Part shown: positions 19,178 to 28,716 of the stretch, piece after piece
How the letters are laid out: each line of letters starts with the position of its first letter
How positions within the stretch are numbered: position 1 is the stretch's first letter
DNA from: Richelia sinica FACHB-800
GTDB lineage: Bacteria > Cyanobacteriota > Cyanobacteriia > Cyanobacteriales > Nostocaceae
Reading direction: 5' to 3'
DNA length: 64,000 bases
Assembly (NCBI RefSeq): GCF_014698825.1
Contig: NZ_JACJTT010000023.1
Span: forward strand, 1-64,000
Notes under the pieces: generated by a model
The model's database searches: none
What the model saw: only the letters and a program-made list of their open reading frames with translations
Told to the model about the DNA's origin: nothing
Program-made: the position numbers and the translations under genes

Positions 19178-20314
19178 ATGCCATCAGCAGTTATTTCTGA
19201 ATCTCAAGCAATGGATGCACCCAAACACGGTTTACCAGTCACAATTATTACGGGGTTTTTGGGTAGCGGTAAAACAACTTTACTTAATCATATTTTGACT
19301 AATCAGCAAGGTGTCAAAACTGCTGTTTTAGTAAATGAATTTGGCGAAATTGGCATCGATAATGAATTAGTAGTTTCTACCGAAGATAACATGGTGGAAC
19401 TAAGCAATGGTTGTATCTGCTGCACTATTAATAATGATTTAATTGATGCTGTTTATCAAGTTTTAGAACGGGAAGAGAGACTAGATTATCTAGTTGTAGA
19501 AACCACAGGTTTAGCCGATCCCCTTCCCGTAGCTATGACATTTTTGGGAACAGAATTAAAAGATTTAACTCGCCTAGATTCCATTATTACTGTAGTAGAT
19601 GCTGCCAATTATAGCTTGGATTTGTTTAACTCCCAAGCCGCTTTAAGTCAAATCACTTATGGCGATGTTATTCTGTTGAATAAAACAGATTTAGTTGATG
19701 AAGCTACTGCCAAAGATTTGGAACGAAAAATTAATGATATTAAAGAAGGTGCGAGAATCATTCGTACAAATCGTTCTCAAGTACCTTTACCATTAATTCT
19801 CAGTGTTGGTCTGTTTGAATCTGATAAATATTTTGATCAGACAACAGATAAACATGATCATCACCATCACCACAATCATGATCATGACCACGACCATGAT
19901 CACTCAACCTGTGGTCACGACCATCATGACCATTCTCACTGTGACCATGACCATGACCATGACCACCATCACCATCATCATTCTCATCACCTAGAAAATG
20001 ATGGTTTTATTTCCATCTCTTTCCAAAGTGATCAACCTTTTGCCATTAGAAAGTTTCAATATTTCTTAGATAATCAACTACCTACCAATGTTTTCCGCGC
20101 TAAGGGAATTATGTGGTTTGATGAAAGTCCACAACGTCACATTTTCCATTTGTGTGGTAAACGCTTCACCATTGACGATGATGAGTGGAAAGGTGAAAAG
20201 AAAAATCAATTGGTATTAATTGGTCAAAATCTTGATCAAGAAACCCTACTTCAGCAGTTAGAAAACTGTCTTTGTATTCCTTCTACCAGTCGAGGTAAAG
20301 GTTTTGGCAAGTAG
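19178..20314 (+). CDS. COG0523 (CobW/G3E) GTPase with His-rich metal-binding linker
   Basis: A G3E-family GTPase acting as a metal chaperone or insertase. The Walker A is GFLGSGKTTLLNHIL, followed by the family's metal motif GCICC (in NGCICCTINNDL), Walker B-like VVETTGLADP and the guanine-specificity NKTD. Between the GTPase domain and the C-terminal CobW_C domain lies a run of about 50 residues made of H, D and a few C, able to hold several zinc, nickel or cobalt ions. ATG 19178 (MPSAVISESQ) or the later MDAPKHG is a better start than 19118, whose 20 extra codons look unlike the family. Zinc supply under zinc limitation is the likeliest job; cobalt or nickel cannot be excluded. Confidence 0.85.
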   Translation: MPSAVISESQAMDAPKHGLPVTIITGFLGSGKTTLLNHILTNQQGVKTAVLVNEFGEIGIDNELVVSTEDNMVELSNGCICCTINNDLIDAVYQVLEREERLDYLVVETTGLADPLPVAMTFLGTELKDLTRLDSIITVVDAANYSLDLFNSQAALSQITYGDVILLNKTDLVDEATAKDLERKINDIKEGARIIRTNRSQVPLPLILSVGLFESDKYFDQTTDKHDHHHHHNHDHDHDHDHSTCGHDHHDHSHCDHDHDHDHHHHHHSHHLENDGFISISFQSDQPFAIRKFQYFLDNQLPTNVFRAKGIMWFDESPQRHIFHLCGKRFTIDDDEWKGEKKNQLVLIGQNLDQETLLQQLENCLCIPSTSRGKGFGK

Positions 20315-20401
20315 TGATTAATTCAGTGGTGAGTATGGGTGGGGTCTTCCTACCCTTACACTGTTAAAGAAAGAATATTGACCACTGAAAATTAACAAAT
20401 T

Positions 20402-20854
20402 ATGCGTGTCATCATCCAACGAGTGAAATCATCTCAAGTAACTGTGAATGGAGAAGTTATCGGTGAAATTGGCCAGGGTTTAAATTTGCTGGTGGGTATT
20501 TCTGACCAGGATACTGACACTGAACTTGATTGGATGGTAAGAAAGTGTTTAGAACTGCGTCTGTTTCCAGATGAAAATGGGGAGGACAGGTGGCAAAAAT
20601 CTGTTTTAGAAATTGGTGGTGAGTTGCTAGTAGTCAGTCAATTCACTCTTTATGGTGACTGTCGTAAAGGTCGTCGTCCTTCTTTTGACCGTTCTGCTGC
20701 ACCTAAATTAGCAGAAGATTTGTACGATCGCTTTGTAGCTAAATTGAGAAATAGTGGTTTGCGTGTAGAAACTGGTAAATTTGGGGCGATGATGCAAGTA
20801 TCAATTGAAAATGATGGCCCTGTAACCTTGATTTTGGATAGGGAAGCAGATTAG
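20402..20854 (+). CDS. dtd: D-aminoacyl-tRNA deacylase
   Basis: Removes D-amino acids wrongly attached to tRNAs. At 150 residues it is the standard family length. Both active-site signatures are intact: [17 protein letters not shown] (the SQFTL motif) and [10 protein letters not shown] (the NxGPVT motif containing the Gly-cisPro-like element). The ATG start matches the family N-terminus MRVIIQRV. It lies 88 bp after the COG0523 gene on the same strand and could be co-transcribed with it. Confidence 0.96.
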   Translation: MRVIIQRVKSSQVTVNGEVIGEIGQGLNLLVGISDQDTDTELDWMVRKCLELRLFPDENGEDRWQKSVLEIGGELLVVSQFTLYGDCRKGRRPSFDRSAAPKLAEDLYDRFVAKLRNSGLRVETGKFGAMMQVSIENDGPVTLILDREAD

Positions 20855-20972
20855 GGCACATAAAAGAGCAGAAAATAATATATCTTTACATTTTTCCTTT
20901 AGCTCAATGTCTAATGTCCAAATGATGAGAAAATATTAAACAATACATTACAAAATTTTAACTTCATTCATC

Positions 20973-21314
20973 ATGGCAAAAATTCAGTTTTCTAGAGGTA
21001 TTGACGAGGATGTCATCCCAGATGTACGTTTGACGCGGGCGCGTAATGGACAAAGTGGTACCGCAACCTTTATTTTCACCAATCCGAAAATTTTGGGACA
21101 AGACACCAACGAAGAAATTACTGGTATGTACTTAATTGATGAAGAAGGTGAAATCGTTATTCGCGAAGTCAAAGCTAAATTCATCAATGGTAGACCAGAA
21201 TCATTAGAAGCAGTGTACCTGATGAAATCTGACGATGAATGGGATCGCTTTATGCGCTTTATGGAGCGTTATGCTCAAGAGTACGGTTTAGGTTTTAGTA
21301 AGTCAAAATCATAA
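20973..21314 (+). CDS. psb28: Photosystem II assembly factor Psb28
   Basis: A small 113-residue protein that binds the cytoplasmic face of the RC47 photosystem II assembly intermediate and helps chlorophyll-protein biogenesis. The family sequence is clear: IQFSRGIDE at the N-terminus, [30 protein letters not shown] and the C-terminal [11 protein letters not shown]. There is no transmembrane segment, as expected for this peripheral protein. It lies between dtd and moaB, all on the plus strand. Confidence 0.96.
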   Translation: MAKIQFSRGIDEDVIPDVRLTRARNGQSGTATFIFTNPKILGQDTNEEITGMYLIDEEGEIVIREVKAKFINGRPESLEAVYLMKSDDEWDRFMRFMERYAQEYGLGFSKSKS

Positions 21315-21317
21315 TCT

Positions 21318-21368
21318 AGTCATCAGTCAGTGGTCAGTAGCATCGACACACAACTGACAACTGACACA
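21318..21368. repeat. Short CAGTCAGTGGTCAGT / ACAACTGACA repeat cluster
   Basis: The region between psb28 and moaB contains TCAGTCAGTGGTCAGT, then ACAACTGACAACTGAC. The two halves are roughly complementary and each is internally repeated. It is a typical short tandemly repeated element of Nostocales intergenic DNA and could fold in the transcript. Confidence 0.65.
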
Positions 21369-21376
21369 AAACTAAT

Positions 21377-21886
21377 ATGTCTAAACAGCCACACCCAGAC
21401 TCATCAGCTATAAAAATTAGTTGTGCGGTTATGACTGTGAGTGATACCCGCAACACAGAAACAGATAAAAGTGGTCACTTGATTCAGGAATTACTGGTAG
21501 CAGCTAATCATCTTGTGGCAGCATATAAAATTCTGCCTGATGAACCTAGTCAAATCAAAGCAGAAATAGAATTCTTGGCTCAAAATGCAAATATAGATGC
21601 AGTTATTGTCAATGGTGGTACAGGTATTGCTCCCAGAGATACCACATATGATGCAATTGAACAGCTTTTAGACAAGACTTTGCCAGGATTTGGCGAACTA
21701 TTCCGATTTTTAAGTTATCAAGAAATTGGTTCACGAGCGATCGCATCTCGTGCTGTAGCTGGTACATATAAAAATAAGCTTATCTTCTCTCTCCCTGGTT
21801 CTAGCAATGCTGTGCGTCTAGGAATGGAAAAGCTAATTTTACCGGAACTAGTTCATTTAGTGAATCAGGTAACAGGTGACAGGTGA
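21377..21886 (+). CDS. moaB: Molybdenum cofactor biosynthesis protein MoaB/MogA family
   Basis: Acts in molybdopterin adenylylation for molybdenum cofactor, used by nitrate reductase in cyanobacteria. At 169 residues it has the MoCF-binding fold: TVSDTRNTETDKSG, VIVNGGTGIAPRDTTYDA (the molybdopterin-binding GGTG loop) and the LPGSSNAVRLGMEKLILPEL block. The last codons (VTGDR, stop) come from a GGTGACA tandem repeat that overruns the 3' end of the gene, so the C-terminus may have been changed by repeat growth. It is convergent with mraY. Confidence 0.92.
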   Translation: MSKQPHPDSSAIKISCAVMTVSDTRNTETDKSGHLIQELLVAANHLVAAYKILPDEPSQIKAEIEFLAQNANIDAVIVNGGTGIAPRDTTYDAIEQLLDKTLPGFGELFRFLSYQEIGSRAIASRAVAGTYKNKLIFSLPGSSNAVRLGMEKLILPELVHLVNQVTGDR

Positions 21887-22029
21887 CAGGTGACAGATAA
21901 GAGTAAGAGACTTCTGTTCGCGCAGCGTGCCGTAGGCATACTCCTGAACTCCTGACCTCCTGCAACTTCTGCAACTTCTGCAACTCCTGCAACTCCTGAA
22001 CTTCTGAACTTCTCACCTCCTGACCTCCC
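21867..22029. repeat. Short tandem repeats (GGTGACA and CTCCTGAACTTCTGCAA types)
   Basis: From the moaB 3' end, three to four GGTGACA units are followed by a TTCGCGCAGCGTGCCGTAGG element (21918-21940). Then comes an array of about ten degenerate CTCCTGAAC/CTTCTGCAA/CTCCTGACC units (21941-22029). It is non-coding, and ends directly before the mraY terminator. The 21918-21940 element resembles one at 41551-41580. Confidence 0.8.
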
Positions 22030-22058
22030 AAAGAAAAACCCCCAGTTTCCTGGAGGTT
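22030..22058 (-). terminator. Rho-independent terminator of mraY
   Basis: Read on the minus strand, AACCTCCAG-GAAA-CTGGGGGTT is followed by TTTCTTT. The 9-bp stem has one T-G wobble and a stable GNRA loop. It lies 31 bp after the mraY stop codon. Confidence 0.88.
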
Positions 22059-22088
22059 GATTTGTCTTCGATGATGTGTCAACAAAAC

Positions 22089-23192
22089 TTACATTTTTAT
22101 AGTTGTGATACAGATGAGGGCTAAAACTGCGGAGATAACGTAGAATGCAGCGACTACTTGCAGTTCTGTCCATCCAGATAATTCTAAATGGTGGTGTAAA
22201 GGGGCCATTTTCAACAGTCGTTTACCTTTGCCATCTGGCCCTTTTGTCGCTTTGTAATAGCTAACTTGTGCCATTACAGATAGGGTTTCGACAAAGAATA
22301 TTCCACTTAAAATAAATAGGGCGACTAAGGTATTAGTTAGCAGTGCAACTGAGGCTAATGCACCACCTAAGGCTAAGGAACCTGTATCCCCCATAAATAC
22401 GCGGGCTGGGTTGCGGTTATGAGCTAGAAATCCTAAACAACTACCGCTTAAAGCCGCACAAAAAATCATTAATTCCGGTGATGTGGGTGAAATTAATGCG
22501 CCTAATGCGAAGATAGCGATCGCTACTGTACCCGCAGCTAAACCATCGATCCCATCCGTTAAGTTAGTGGCGTTACTTTCCGCTACCAAAACGAAACCAG
22601 CTACAGGCCAAAATAAGAATCCTAAAGGTAAAGACAAACCCAACCAAGGCAAAGATATATTTGTTATATTAGTTTCACGGCTTGACATCAACCACAGGCA
22701 AAAGATAAGTGCAAATGCTATTTGCAAAGCTAGCTTCATTCTAGGTGATATGCCTTTATTGGACTTGCGGCGCAAAATTTGCCAGTCATCAATCCAACCA
22801 ATCAAGCCATAACTGAGTGTTAAAGCAGATACAGCAACTACATCTTGAGCAAAGTTAGCAGCGATGCAAGCAACTACTACAGCTACAGGGATGAAAAAAA
22901 TACCACCCATAGTGGGTGTACCTGCTTTTTTGAGATGGGCTTGAGGGCCATCCTCACGGATAATTTGCCCAGTTTTCAGTGCTTGTAGTAAAGGGATAAC
23001 CCATTGACCTAAAACGGCTACACCCAAAGCACATAAAACCATGGGCAATGTTAATGAGGTAGCCTGCCAGGGTATCCTGTTACCCATCCAATCTAAAATC
23101 AAGGCGGCTGTAGTTAGCAATAGGGCTAACAGAGAGGCTAGCCCGATCCCAGAAATGTTTAATCCTTGGTCAGGTGATAATTTAGCGTCCAC
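22089..23192 (-). CDS. mraY: Phospho-N-acetylmuramoyl-pentapeptide transferase
   Basis: An integral membrane enzyme that makes lipid I from UDP-MurNAc-pentapeptide and undecaprenyl phosphate, the first membrane step of peptidoglycan synthesis. About ten hydrophobic helices are visible. Family blocks include GTPTMGGIFF, SNATNLTDGIDGLAAG (catalytic aspartates), FMGDTGSLALGG and the C-terminal KMAPLHHHLELSGW. The frame is open to 23216, but GTG at 23192 with an AAGGGA-type ribosome site upstream gives the normal cyanobacterial start (M/V-DAKLSPDQG, about 367 residues). It is monocistronic, with its own terminator. Confidence 0.95.
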   Translation of the reverse strand: MDAKLSPDQGLNISGIGLASLLALLLTTAALILDWMGNRIPWQATSLTLPMVLCALGVAVLGQWVIPLLQALKTGQIIREDGPQAHLKKAGTPTMGGIFFIPVAVVVACIAANFAQDVVAVSALTLSYGLIGWIDDWQILRRKSNKGISPRMKLALQIAFALIFCLWLMSSRETNITNISLPWLGLSLPLGFLFWPVAGFVLVAESNATNLTDGIDGLAAGTVAIAIFALGALISPTSPELMIFCAALSGSCLGFLAHNRNPARVFMGDTGSLALGGALASVALLTNTLVALFILSGIFFVETLSVMAQVSYYKATKGPDGKGKRLLKMAPLHHHLELSGWTELQVVAAFYVISAVLALICITTIKM

Positions 23193-23273
23193 GAAAAATT
23201 TCCCTTCACTCCACACTTAATAAAACTGAACAAACGGGGCTGTTGATCAAACTTTGCCCCTGGCTTTCCTCAC

Positions 23274-23516
23274 TTAATCTTCGTCTATCACAATATCGTC
23301 GTCATCATCATAATCAATATCGCCAATTCCGTCTTCTCCCCCTAAGAAATCAGCTATGACTTCCTCTTCATCATCGGAGAAATCTGGTTCATGAACGTCA
23401 CGAGCGATGAGACGACCACTTGCTTGTAGCCAATCTAAAATTGAGGTCTCCTGCTTTAAGGGGATCACAGCAGCTCGTTGGTTGCGTGGTGCTTCACGAA
23501 GTGGAGAGTTTAACAT
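23274..23516 (-). CDS. DUF3134 family protein
   Basis: An 80-residue acidic protein conserved in cyanobacteria. The N-terminal half (LNSPLREAPRNQRAAVIPLK, then SILDWLQASGRLIARD) matches the DUF3134 pattern as I remember it. The C-terminus is a run of Asp and Glu (DYDDDDDIVIDED). Function is unknown. It lies 81 bp upstream of mraY on the same strand, and may be transcribed with it. Confidence 0.72.
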   Translation of the reverse strand: MLNSPLREAPRNQRAAVIPLKQETSILDWLQASGRLIARDVHEPDFSDDEEEVIADFLGGEDGIGDIDYDDDDDIVIDED

Positions 23517-23754
23517 ATCTACGAAGACAAGAAAAGGTTTATGTAACTAGTCATTAAGAGTCTATCATTTGATACGGGCTAATTTAGTTCTACATTCAAC
23601 TCTTTGGTTGCCCAATCCGAATTAAACAAGAATTTTAATTAAGTAGCCCAACGTCAAACAGGACGGCACTTTGAGTGACTTACGTATTTCCCCAACCAGA
23701 ACATTAATATTTTCTTAATGCTGAGTAAATACTCATAGATTTGAGGTAAAGGCG

Positions 23755-24339
23755 ATGATCGGAAAAGCTGCTCTCATGGATGCGATCGCAGGAACTAATC
23801 GCGGTTTACTAGCGACTGACCAACAAAAACAAGCTATTTTAGCAGCGATCGCTAATTTAGAAGACTACAATCCTACGCCACGTCCTATAGAAGCAAGTCA
23901 CCTGCTAGAAGGTAATTGGCGTTTACTATACACCACCAGCAGAGCTTTGTTAAACCTAGATAGTTTGCCCTTATGTAAACTTGGTCAAATTTACCAATGT
24001 ATTCGGGTAGAAACTAACAGCGTTTATAACATAGCTGAGATTTATGGTCTACCTTCCTTGGAAGGAATTGTCAGCGTTGCCGCTAAGTTTACCCCAGTTT
24101 CCGAAAAACGGGTCCAAGTGAAATTCCAACGTTCTATTGTTGGTTTACAACGATTGATTGGTTATCAATCACCAGCTAGTTTTATTCAACAAATAGAATC
24201 AGGAAAGAAATTTACTGGGCTTGACCTCCAGATTAACAGCGATCGCCAACAAGGCTGGTTAGATATTACATATATCGACCAGGATCTTAGAATTGGCAGA
24301 GGCAATGAAGGAAGTGTATTTGTACTGAGTAAAACATAA
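23755..24339 (+). CDS. Plastid-lipid-associated protein / fibrillin family
   Basis: A 194-residue protein of the PAP/fibrillin (lipocalin-like) family. The characteristic block HLLEGNWRLLYTTSRALLNL appears at about residues 48-67. A later beta-barrel segment follows, and the closing LDITYIDQDLRIGRGNEGSVF is the family's C-terminal signature. Members bind hydrophobic molecules and associate with thylakoids or plastoglobule-like bodies. In plants they take part in photoprotection and quinone handling. The role in this cyanobacterium is inferred from the family only. It is divergent from the DUF3134 gene. Confidence 0.85.
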   Translation: MIGKAALMDAIAGTNRGLLATDQQKQAILAAIANLEDYNPTPRPIEASHLLEGNWRLLYTTSRALLNLDSLPLCKLGQIYQCIRVETNSVYNIAEIYGLPSLEGIVSVAAKFTPVSEKRVQVKFQRSIVGLQRLIGYQSPASFIQQIESGKKFTGLDLQINSDRQQGWLDITYIDQDLRIGRGNEGSVFVLSKT

Positions 24340-24642
24340 GTTAATCAAAAGTAACCGTTTGCGAACGACCTTATTGTATTACGGGTACTTTGTCAAGATG
24401 GTTGAATACATTTTTTCGGTATTCAGCATCAAGAAGCCAAGGAATCAAGGGAAGGCAAGGGAAGTAGATCAAAAATGGAGAAATCAATACTGTTGCTGAT
24501 CATCTATGACTTGTCACCTCTCCTTACTCCACAACCTGACAAATAACTTAACAAAACCACAAGCACAGACCTTCAGGTTGTAGAGTGAAATCAATCAGCC
24601 CTAAATTCATTGGCAATTGATAACTCAAAGGGAAGATACAAC
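24340..24642 (+). other. psaE upstream region, no other gene
   Basis: About 300 bp between the fibrillin gene and psaE. It includes a purine-rich stretch (AAGGAATCAAGGGAAGGCAA at 24438-24457) and likely the psaE promoter and leader. No RNA gene or strong hairpin was seen. Confidence 0.4.
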
Positions 24643-24858
24643 ATGGTTCAACGTGGTTCTAAAGTCCGTATTCTCCGCCCTGAGTCCTACTGGTTTCAGG
24701 ATGTTGGTACAGTTGCTTCTATTGACCAAAGTGGCATCAAGTACCCTGTAATCGTCCGTTTTGACAAAGTTAACTACTCCGGGATCAACACCAATAACTT
24801 TGCCCTAGATGAGTTACTGGAAGTTGCTCCACCACCTGCTAAGGCAGCTAAAAAGTAG
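24643..24858 (+). CDS. psaE: Photosystem I subunit IV
   Basis: A peripheral PSI subunit on the cytoplasmic side that supports ferredoxin docking and cyclic electron flow. At 71 residues it has an SH3-like beta-barrel: [20 protein letters not shown], then [19 protein letters not shown], then an Ala/Pro/Lys tail. The open frame reaches 24610 via a TTG, but ATG 24643 (MVQRGSKV) is the conserved start. It is monocistronic, with a long AT-rich leader. Confidence 0.97.
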   Translation: MVQRGSKVRILRPESYWFQDVGTVASIDQSGIKYPVIVRFDKVNYSGINTNNFALDELLEVAPPPAKAAKK

Positions 24859-25067
24859 AAATTAGGATGGTACTGAGTGCTGAGTTTAAAACATCAAAAT
24901 TTCTGATGGCATCAGTAAGTTTTTGGCGATCGCCTGAATACGCAAAACATAATAGTGTTGTTGCCAGGCGCATAGTGCCAATAAACTTGGTATGCTTGTT
25001 GGGTTCCTATCATTACATTGATAGGCAACAACTCTAAACTCAGCACCCAGTATCTATAAAGCTCTCA

Positions 25068-25904
25068 ATGCCTGAACTGCCTGAAGTTGAAACAGTCCGG
25101 CAGGGTCTAAATCAACTGACCCTGAATCAAGGAATTACGGGTGGAGACGTGTTGCTAGCACGCACCGTCGCCTACCCGTTTTCTGTCGGCGAATTTGTCG
25201 CCAATCTCCAAGGCAGCGCCATTAAATCTTGGTATCGTCGCGGTAAATATCTTTTAGCTGAACTTTCTCCCCATCACGGTTGGCTAGGTGTACATTTGCG
25301 AATGACAGGTCAACTACTGTGGCTAAACTGCAATGAGCCTTTACACAAGCATACAAGGGTAAGATTGTTCTTTGGGGATCAGCAAGAATTGCGGTTTGTA
25401 GACCAGCGCACCTTTGGGCAAATGTGGTGGGTTCCCCCAGATGTGTCCGTTGAAAAAATTATGACTGGTTTAGCTAAACTAGCCGCAGACCCCTTTGCAC
25501 CAGAATTCACCGTTGAATATTTAGCAACTAAACTGCAAAAGTCTCGTCGTCCTATTAAAACAGCGTTGTTAGATCAGTCTGTAGTCGCTGGTTTAGGTAA
25601 TATTTATGCTGATGAGGCTTTATTTAAAAGCGGCATTTTACCAACCACCTCCTGTCCTGATTTAAAACCACAACAAATTGAAAAGTTGCGAACAGCCATA
25701 ATTCAAGTTTTAGAAGCCAGTATTGCGGTGGGTGGAACTACCTTCAGTAATTTCCTGAATGTGAAGGGCGTAAATGGTAACTATGGTGGAGAAGCTTGGG
25801 TTTACAACCGGGCTGGGGAACCTTGCCGAGTCTGTGGAAATATCATCCAACGCATCAAGCTAGGTGGGCGTTCGAGTCATTTTTGCTCCCAGTGTCAACA
25901 TTAG
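25068..25904 (+). CDS. mutM: Formamidopyrimidine-DNA glycosylase
   Basis: A bifunctional base-excision repair enzyme that removes 8-oxoguanine and FapyG and cuts the abasic site. The N-terminal PELPEVETVR gives the catalytic proline (after Met removal) and glutamate. WYRRGKYLL carries the conserved lysine. The C-terminal zinc finger CRVCG...CSQC is complete, with IQRIKLGGRSSHFC between. It is 278 residues, full length. It fits an oxygenic phototroph's need to repair oxidised DNA. ndhO follows 109 bp downstream on the same strand. Confidence 0.97.
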   Translation: MPELPEVETVRQGLNQLTLNQGITGGDVLLARTVAYPFSVGEFVANLQGSAIKSWYRRGKYLLAELSPHHGWLGVHLRMTGQLLWLNCNEPLHKHTRVRLFFGDQQELRFVDQRTFGQMWWVPPDVSVEKIMTGLAKLAADPFAPEFTVEYLATKLQKSRRPIKTALLDQSVVAGLGNIYADEALFKSGILPTTSCPDLKPQQIEKLRTAIIQVLEASIAVGGTTFSNFLNVKGVNGNYGGEAWVYNRAGEPCRVCGNIIQRIKLGGRSSHFCSQCQH

Positions 25905-26013
25905 TTAAATTTAGTCTCATGATAGAAATACTCTCATAGTGACTTTGCTGCTTTCAGCCTTGGTGCAAGATACAATCCTGATAGAAGCGTTAACGAACTT
26001 GAGAGGACAAATC

Positions 26014-26229
26014 ATGGCAGTAAAAAAGGGAGATATGGTTCGCGCTGTGCGTGAAAAGTTGGATAATAGTTTAGAAGCTAAAGCTAGTGACTCTCGTTTC
26101 CCTGCTTATTTGTTTGACACTAAGGGCGAAATTGTAGATATCAAAGGTGATTATGCCTTAGTGAAGTTCGGTAGAGTGCCAACACCAAACATTTGGTTAA
26201 AGTTGGAACAACTAGAACAGTTTAATTAA
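26014..26229 (+). CDS. ndhO: NAD(P)H-quinone oxidoreductase subunit O
   Basis: A small peripheral subunit specific to the cyanobacterial/chloroplast NDH-1 complex, which drives cyclic electron flow and respiration at the thylakoid. The 71 residues start [16 protein letters not shown] and end in the conserved [19 protein letters not shown]. The open frame reaches back to 25939, but the ATG at 26014 with GAGAGGA eight bases upstream is clearly the start. It stands alone after mutM. Confidence 0.95.
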   Translation: MAVKKGDMVRAVREKLDNSLEAKASDSRFPAYLFDTKGEIVDIKGDYALVKFGRVPTPNIWLKLEQLEQFN

Positions 26230-26698
<469 letters not shown>

Positions 26699-27314
26699 TC
26701 AATTAGCAACTAGGAATAAATCTTCTTGTTGTGAATAACTGAGCCATCCTCACAACTTCCTCAAATTGTTGCTTTAAGTTAAGACTAGATCATAATCTGG
26801 TGCCATATATCTTCTCCACTCTATATCTATAGGTAGACGAAATTAACAGTAGAATGTCAACCTCATAAAATAGAGTAGAAACTAGATATTTTCTTTCTAC
26901 GGGACTTTTTTCTGCTACAAGATCAGGGAAATATACCAAATACCCAAAAAAGCTTAATAACTAAATACTCCAGTGAACCATTAACACAATTCCAGAGTGT
27001 CTTCATGGATTGCTTTGGTCGTGTTTTATGATGTTTAATTTAAGTCACAAAAATACAGAATATTTCATTCAAATGAGGGACAAAATGGCATCAATCATCA
27101 AACTCTTGTTATGCGGTTATCTTGCTCGCTAAGTGTATACCTGATCTCTTCGGAAACTACTGTATAGAAATCACATTGAATAAATTTAATTATATGGATA
27201 TAGAGCATAAATATAAAAAAGCTTTGCATTTTGGCTTGTTAATTACCTGTCCGAGAAATTATCCATTGGTCTTTGATTTTAACCATCAACCATTTAATTA
27301 ACAATGTGAATAAG
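26699..27314. other. AT-rich intergenic region, nothing recognised
   Basis: About 615 bp after the mdh remnant, read in all frames. I found no longer mdh-like segment, no RNA gene and no strong hairpin. It probably contains decayed sequence and the promoter of the next gene. Confidence 0.4.
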
Positions 27315-27698
27315 ATGGATATTTTGATGAAAATTAATCAAGATTTAGCGATTACAGGACAAATTGATTCAGAACAATTACAACAAATCCTGGATAAAGG
27401 TTATAAATCTATCCTGAATTTGCGATTTGGTGATGAAATTGGTATTTGGGAGCATGAACAAGAAAAGATTGAATTGCTCGGCATAAATTATGTTAATTTT
27501 CCTACTAAAATAGAGGAATTAAATCAACAATCAGCCCTAGAAGTATTTAACATAATTAATAAATTACCTAAACCTGTAGTCATACATTGTGACAACTCCC
27601 TTCGTTCTGCGACTTTAGTATTGTTATATATCGCCACTAAACAGGGTATAGAGTTTGAACAAGCTCGGCAACATGGGATTAAATTAGGCTTAATATAG
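27315..27698 (+). CDS. DUF442-type phosphatase-like protein
   Basis: About 127 residues resembling the beta-lactamase-hydrolase-like (DUF442) branch of dual-specificity phosphatases. Blocks include ITGQIDSEQLQQILDKGYKS, ILNLRFGDE and the P-loop HCDNSLRSATL with C-x4-R, which replaces the common HCASGNR. The changed loop residues leave activity uncertain. The open frame goes back to a TTG at 27273, but ATG 27315 or 27327 gives the family start. It is monocistronic. In other bacteria such domains occur with sulfide-oxidising persulfide enzymes; none is visible nearby here. Confidence 0.65.
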   Translation: MDILMKINQDLAITGQIDSEQLQQILDKGYKSILNLRFGDEIGIWEHEQEKIELLGINYVNFPTKIEELNQQSALEVFNIINKLPKPVVIHCDNSLRSATLVLLYIATKQGIEFEQARQHGIKLGLI

Positions 27699-27716
27699 AT
27701 AATCAACCCTAGGAGA

Positions 27717-27826
27717 AAGGGTGTAGGGTGTAGGTAGTAATGATTAAACTGAACTAGGGAAGGAAGTTAAAGCCGAGGATAGGAATGATCACCAATGCTT
27801 TATAACCTCACCCTATACCCTATACT
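27717..27826. repeat. GGGTGTA / CCCTATA short repeats
   Basis: A purine-rich GGGTGTAGGGTGTAGG (27719-27734) and a pyrimidine-rich ACCTCACCCTATACCCTATA (27804-27823) are roughly complementary. They bracket the short gap before the SDR gene. They are tandem heptamers typical of these genomes, and may fold into a long imperfect hairpin. Confidence 0.5.
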
Positions 27827-27840
27827 CAAATCCAAAAGCT

Positions 27841-28716
27841 ATGTTTCTGGTAACTGGAGCAACGGGAGGAATTGGTCGCCGAGTAGTGCGACTATTACGC
27901 CAACAAAAGAAACCTGTGCGGGTGTTTGTCCGTCTCACATCCCATTACAGCGAGTTGGAACACCGAGGCGCTGATATATTTATTGGTGATTTGCGAAGGG
28001 AAGATGATATCCAGAAAGCCTGCCAGGGAGCAAAATATATTATCAGCGCTCATGGTTCTAATGGAGATGCACTATCTCTCGATTACCGCGCTAATATTGA
28101 ACTCATTGATCAGGCAAAAGAGCAGGGTGTAGAACACTTTATTTTCATATCTGTGCTGGGAGCAGACCGAGGATATGAAGATGGGCCTGTTTTTAAAGCC
28201 AAACGCGCGGTGGAACAATATCTGCAAAGTAGTGGCTTAAATTACACTATTTTACGTCCGGCTGGATTAGCATCAAACCTGCTACCGTTGGCGGAATTAT
28301 TTCGAGAATCGGGGTTGTATCTGTTGATTGGCGATCCTAAACACCGGACTTCTATTGTGAGTACAGATGATTTAGCAAGGATGATAGTGGATTCTTTAAT
28401 TATTCCTGATGCTCGTAACCAAATATTACCCGTGGGAGGCCCAGAAATTTTATTGGGAGAGCATATTCCCCAAATTTTTAGCCGCATTTTTAACAAAGAA
28501 CCAATAGTCATTAATGCTCCTTTATTAGCTGTAGATGGGTTACGTGGTGTTTTGGGTTTATTCAGTTCTCAAATACCAACAGCTTTAGGAAACTACCGAA
28601 CTTTGTTAGCTAATGAGTTTTTCTGTACACCTGAAGAAACTACCAATTTAGAAAGAATCTTTAACTTTCAATTGGAACCATTAGAAAAATTTTTGCGCCG
28701 CTATCTAGCAATTTAA
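27841..28716 (+). CDS. NAD(P)-binding atypical SDR / NmrA-like protein
   Basis: A 291-residue Rossmann-fold protein of the atypical short-chain dehydrogenase group. Features are the N-terminal dinucleotide motif TGATGGIGRRVVRLL, then GADIFIGDLRREDD, HFIFISVLGADRG and YTILRPAGLASNL. It lacks the classical Tyr-x-x-x-Lys pair in a clear form. Relatives include Ycf39/HCF244-like chaperones and NAD-dependent sugar or flavonoid reductases, so the substrate is unknown. It has no signal peptide or membrane helix. The start is the ATG at the conserved N-terminus (MFLVTGATG). Confidence 0.75.
   Translation: MFLVTGATGGIGRRVVRLLRQQKKPVRVFVRLTSHYSELEHRGADIFIGDLRREDDIQKACQGAKYIISAHGSNGDALSLDYRANIELIDQAKEQGVEHFIFISVLGADRGYEDGPVFKAKRAVEQYLQSSGLNYTILRPAGLASNLLPLAELFRESGLYLLIGDPKHRTSIVSTDDLARMIVDSLIIPDARNQILPVGGPEILLGEHIPQIFSRIFNKEPIVINAPLLAVDGLRGVLGLFSSQIPTALGNYRTLLANEFFCTPEETTNLERIFNFQLEPLEKFLRRYLAI

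Noticed and set aside
21941-22029. Possible CRISPR array
   Set aside because: Units are 8-9 bp, direct and contiguous with no spacers and no cas genes; it is a short tandem repeat.
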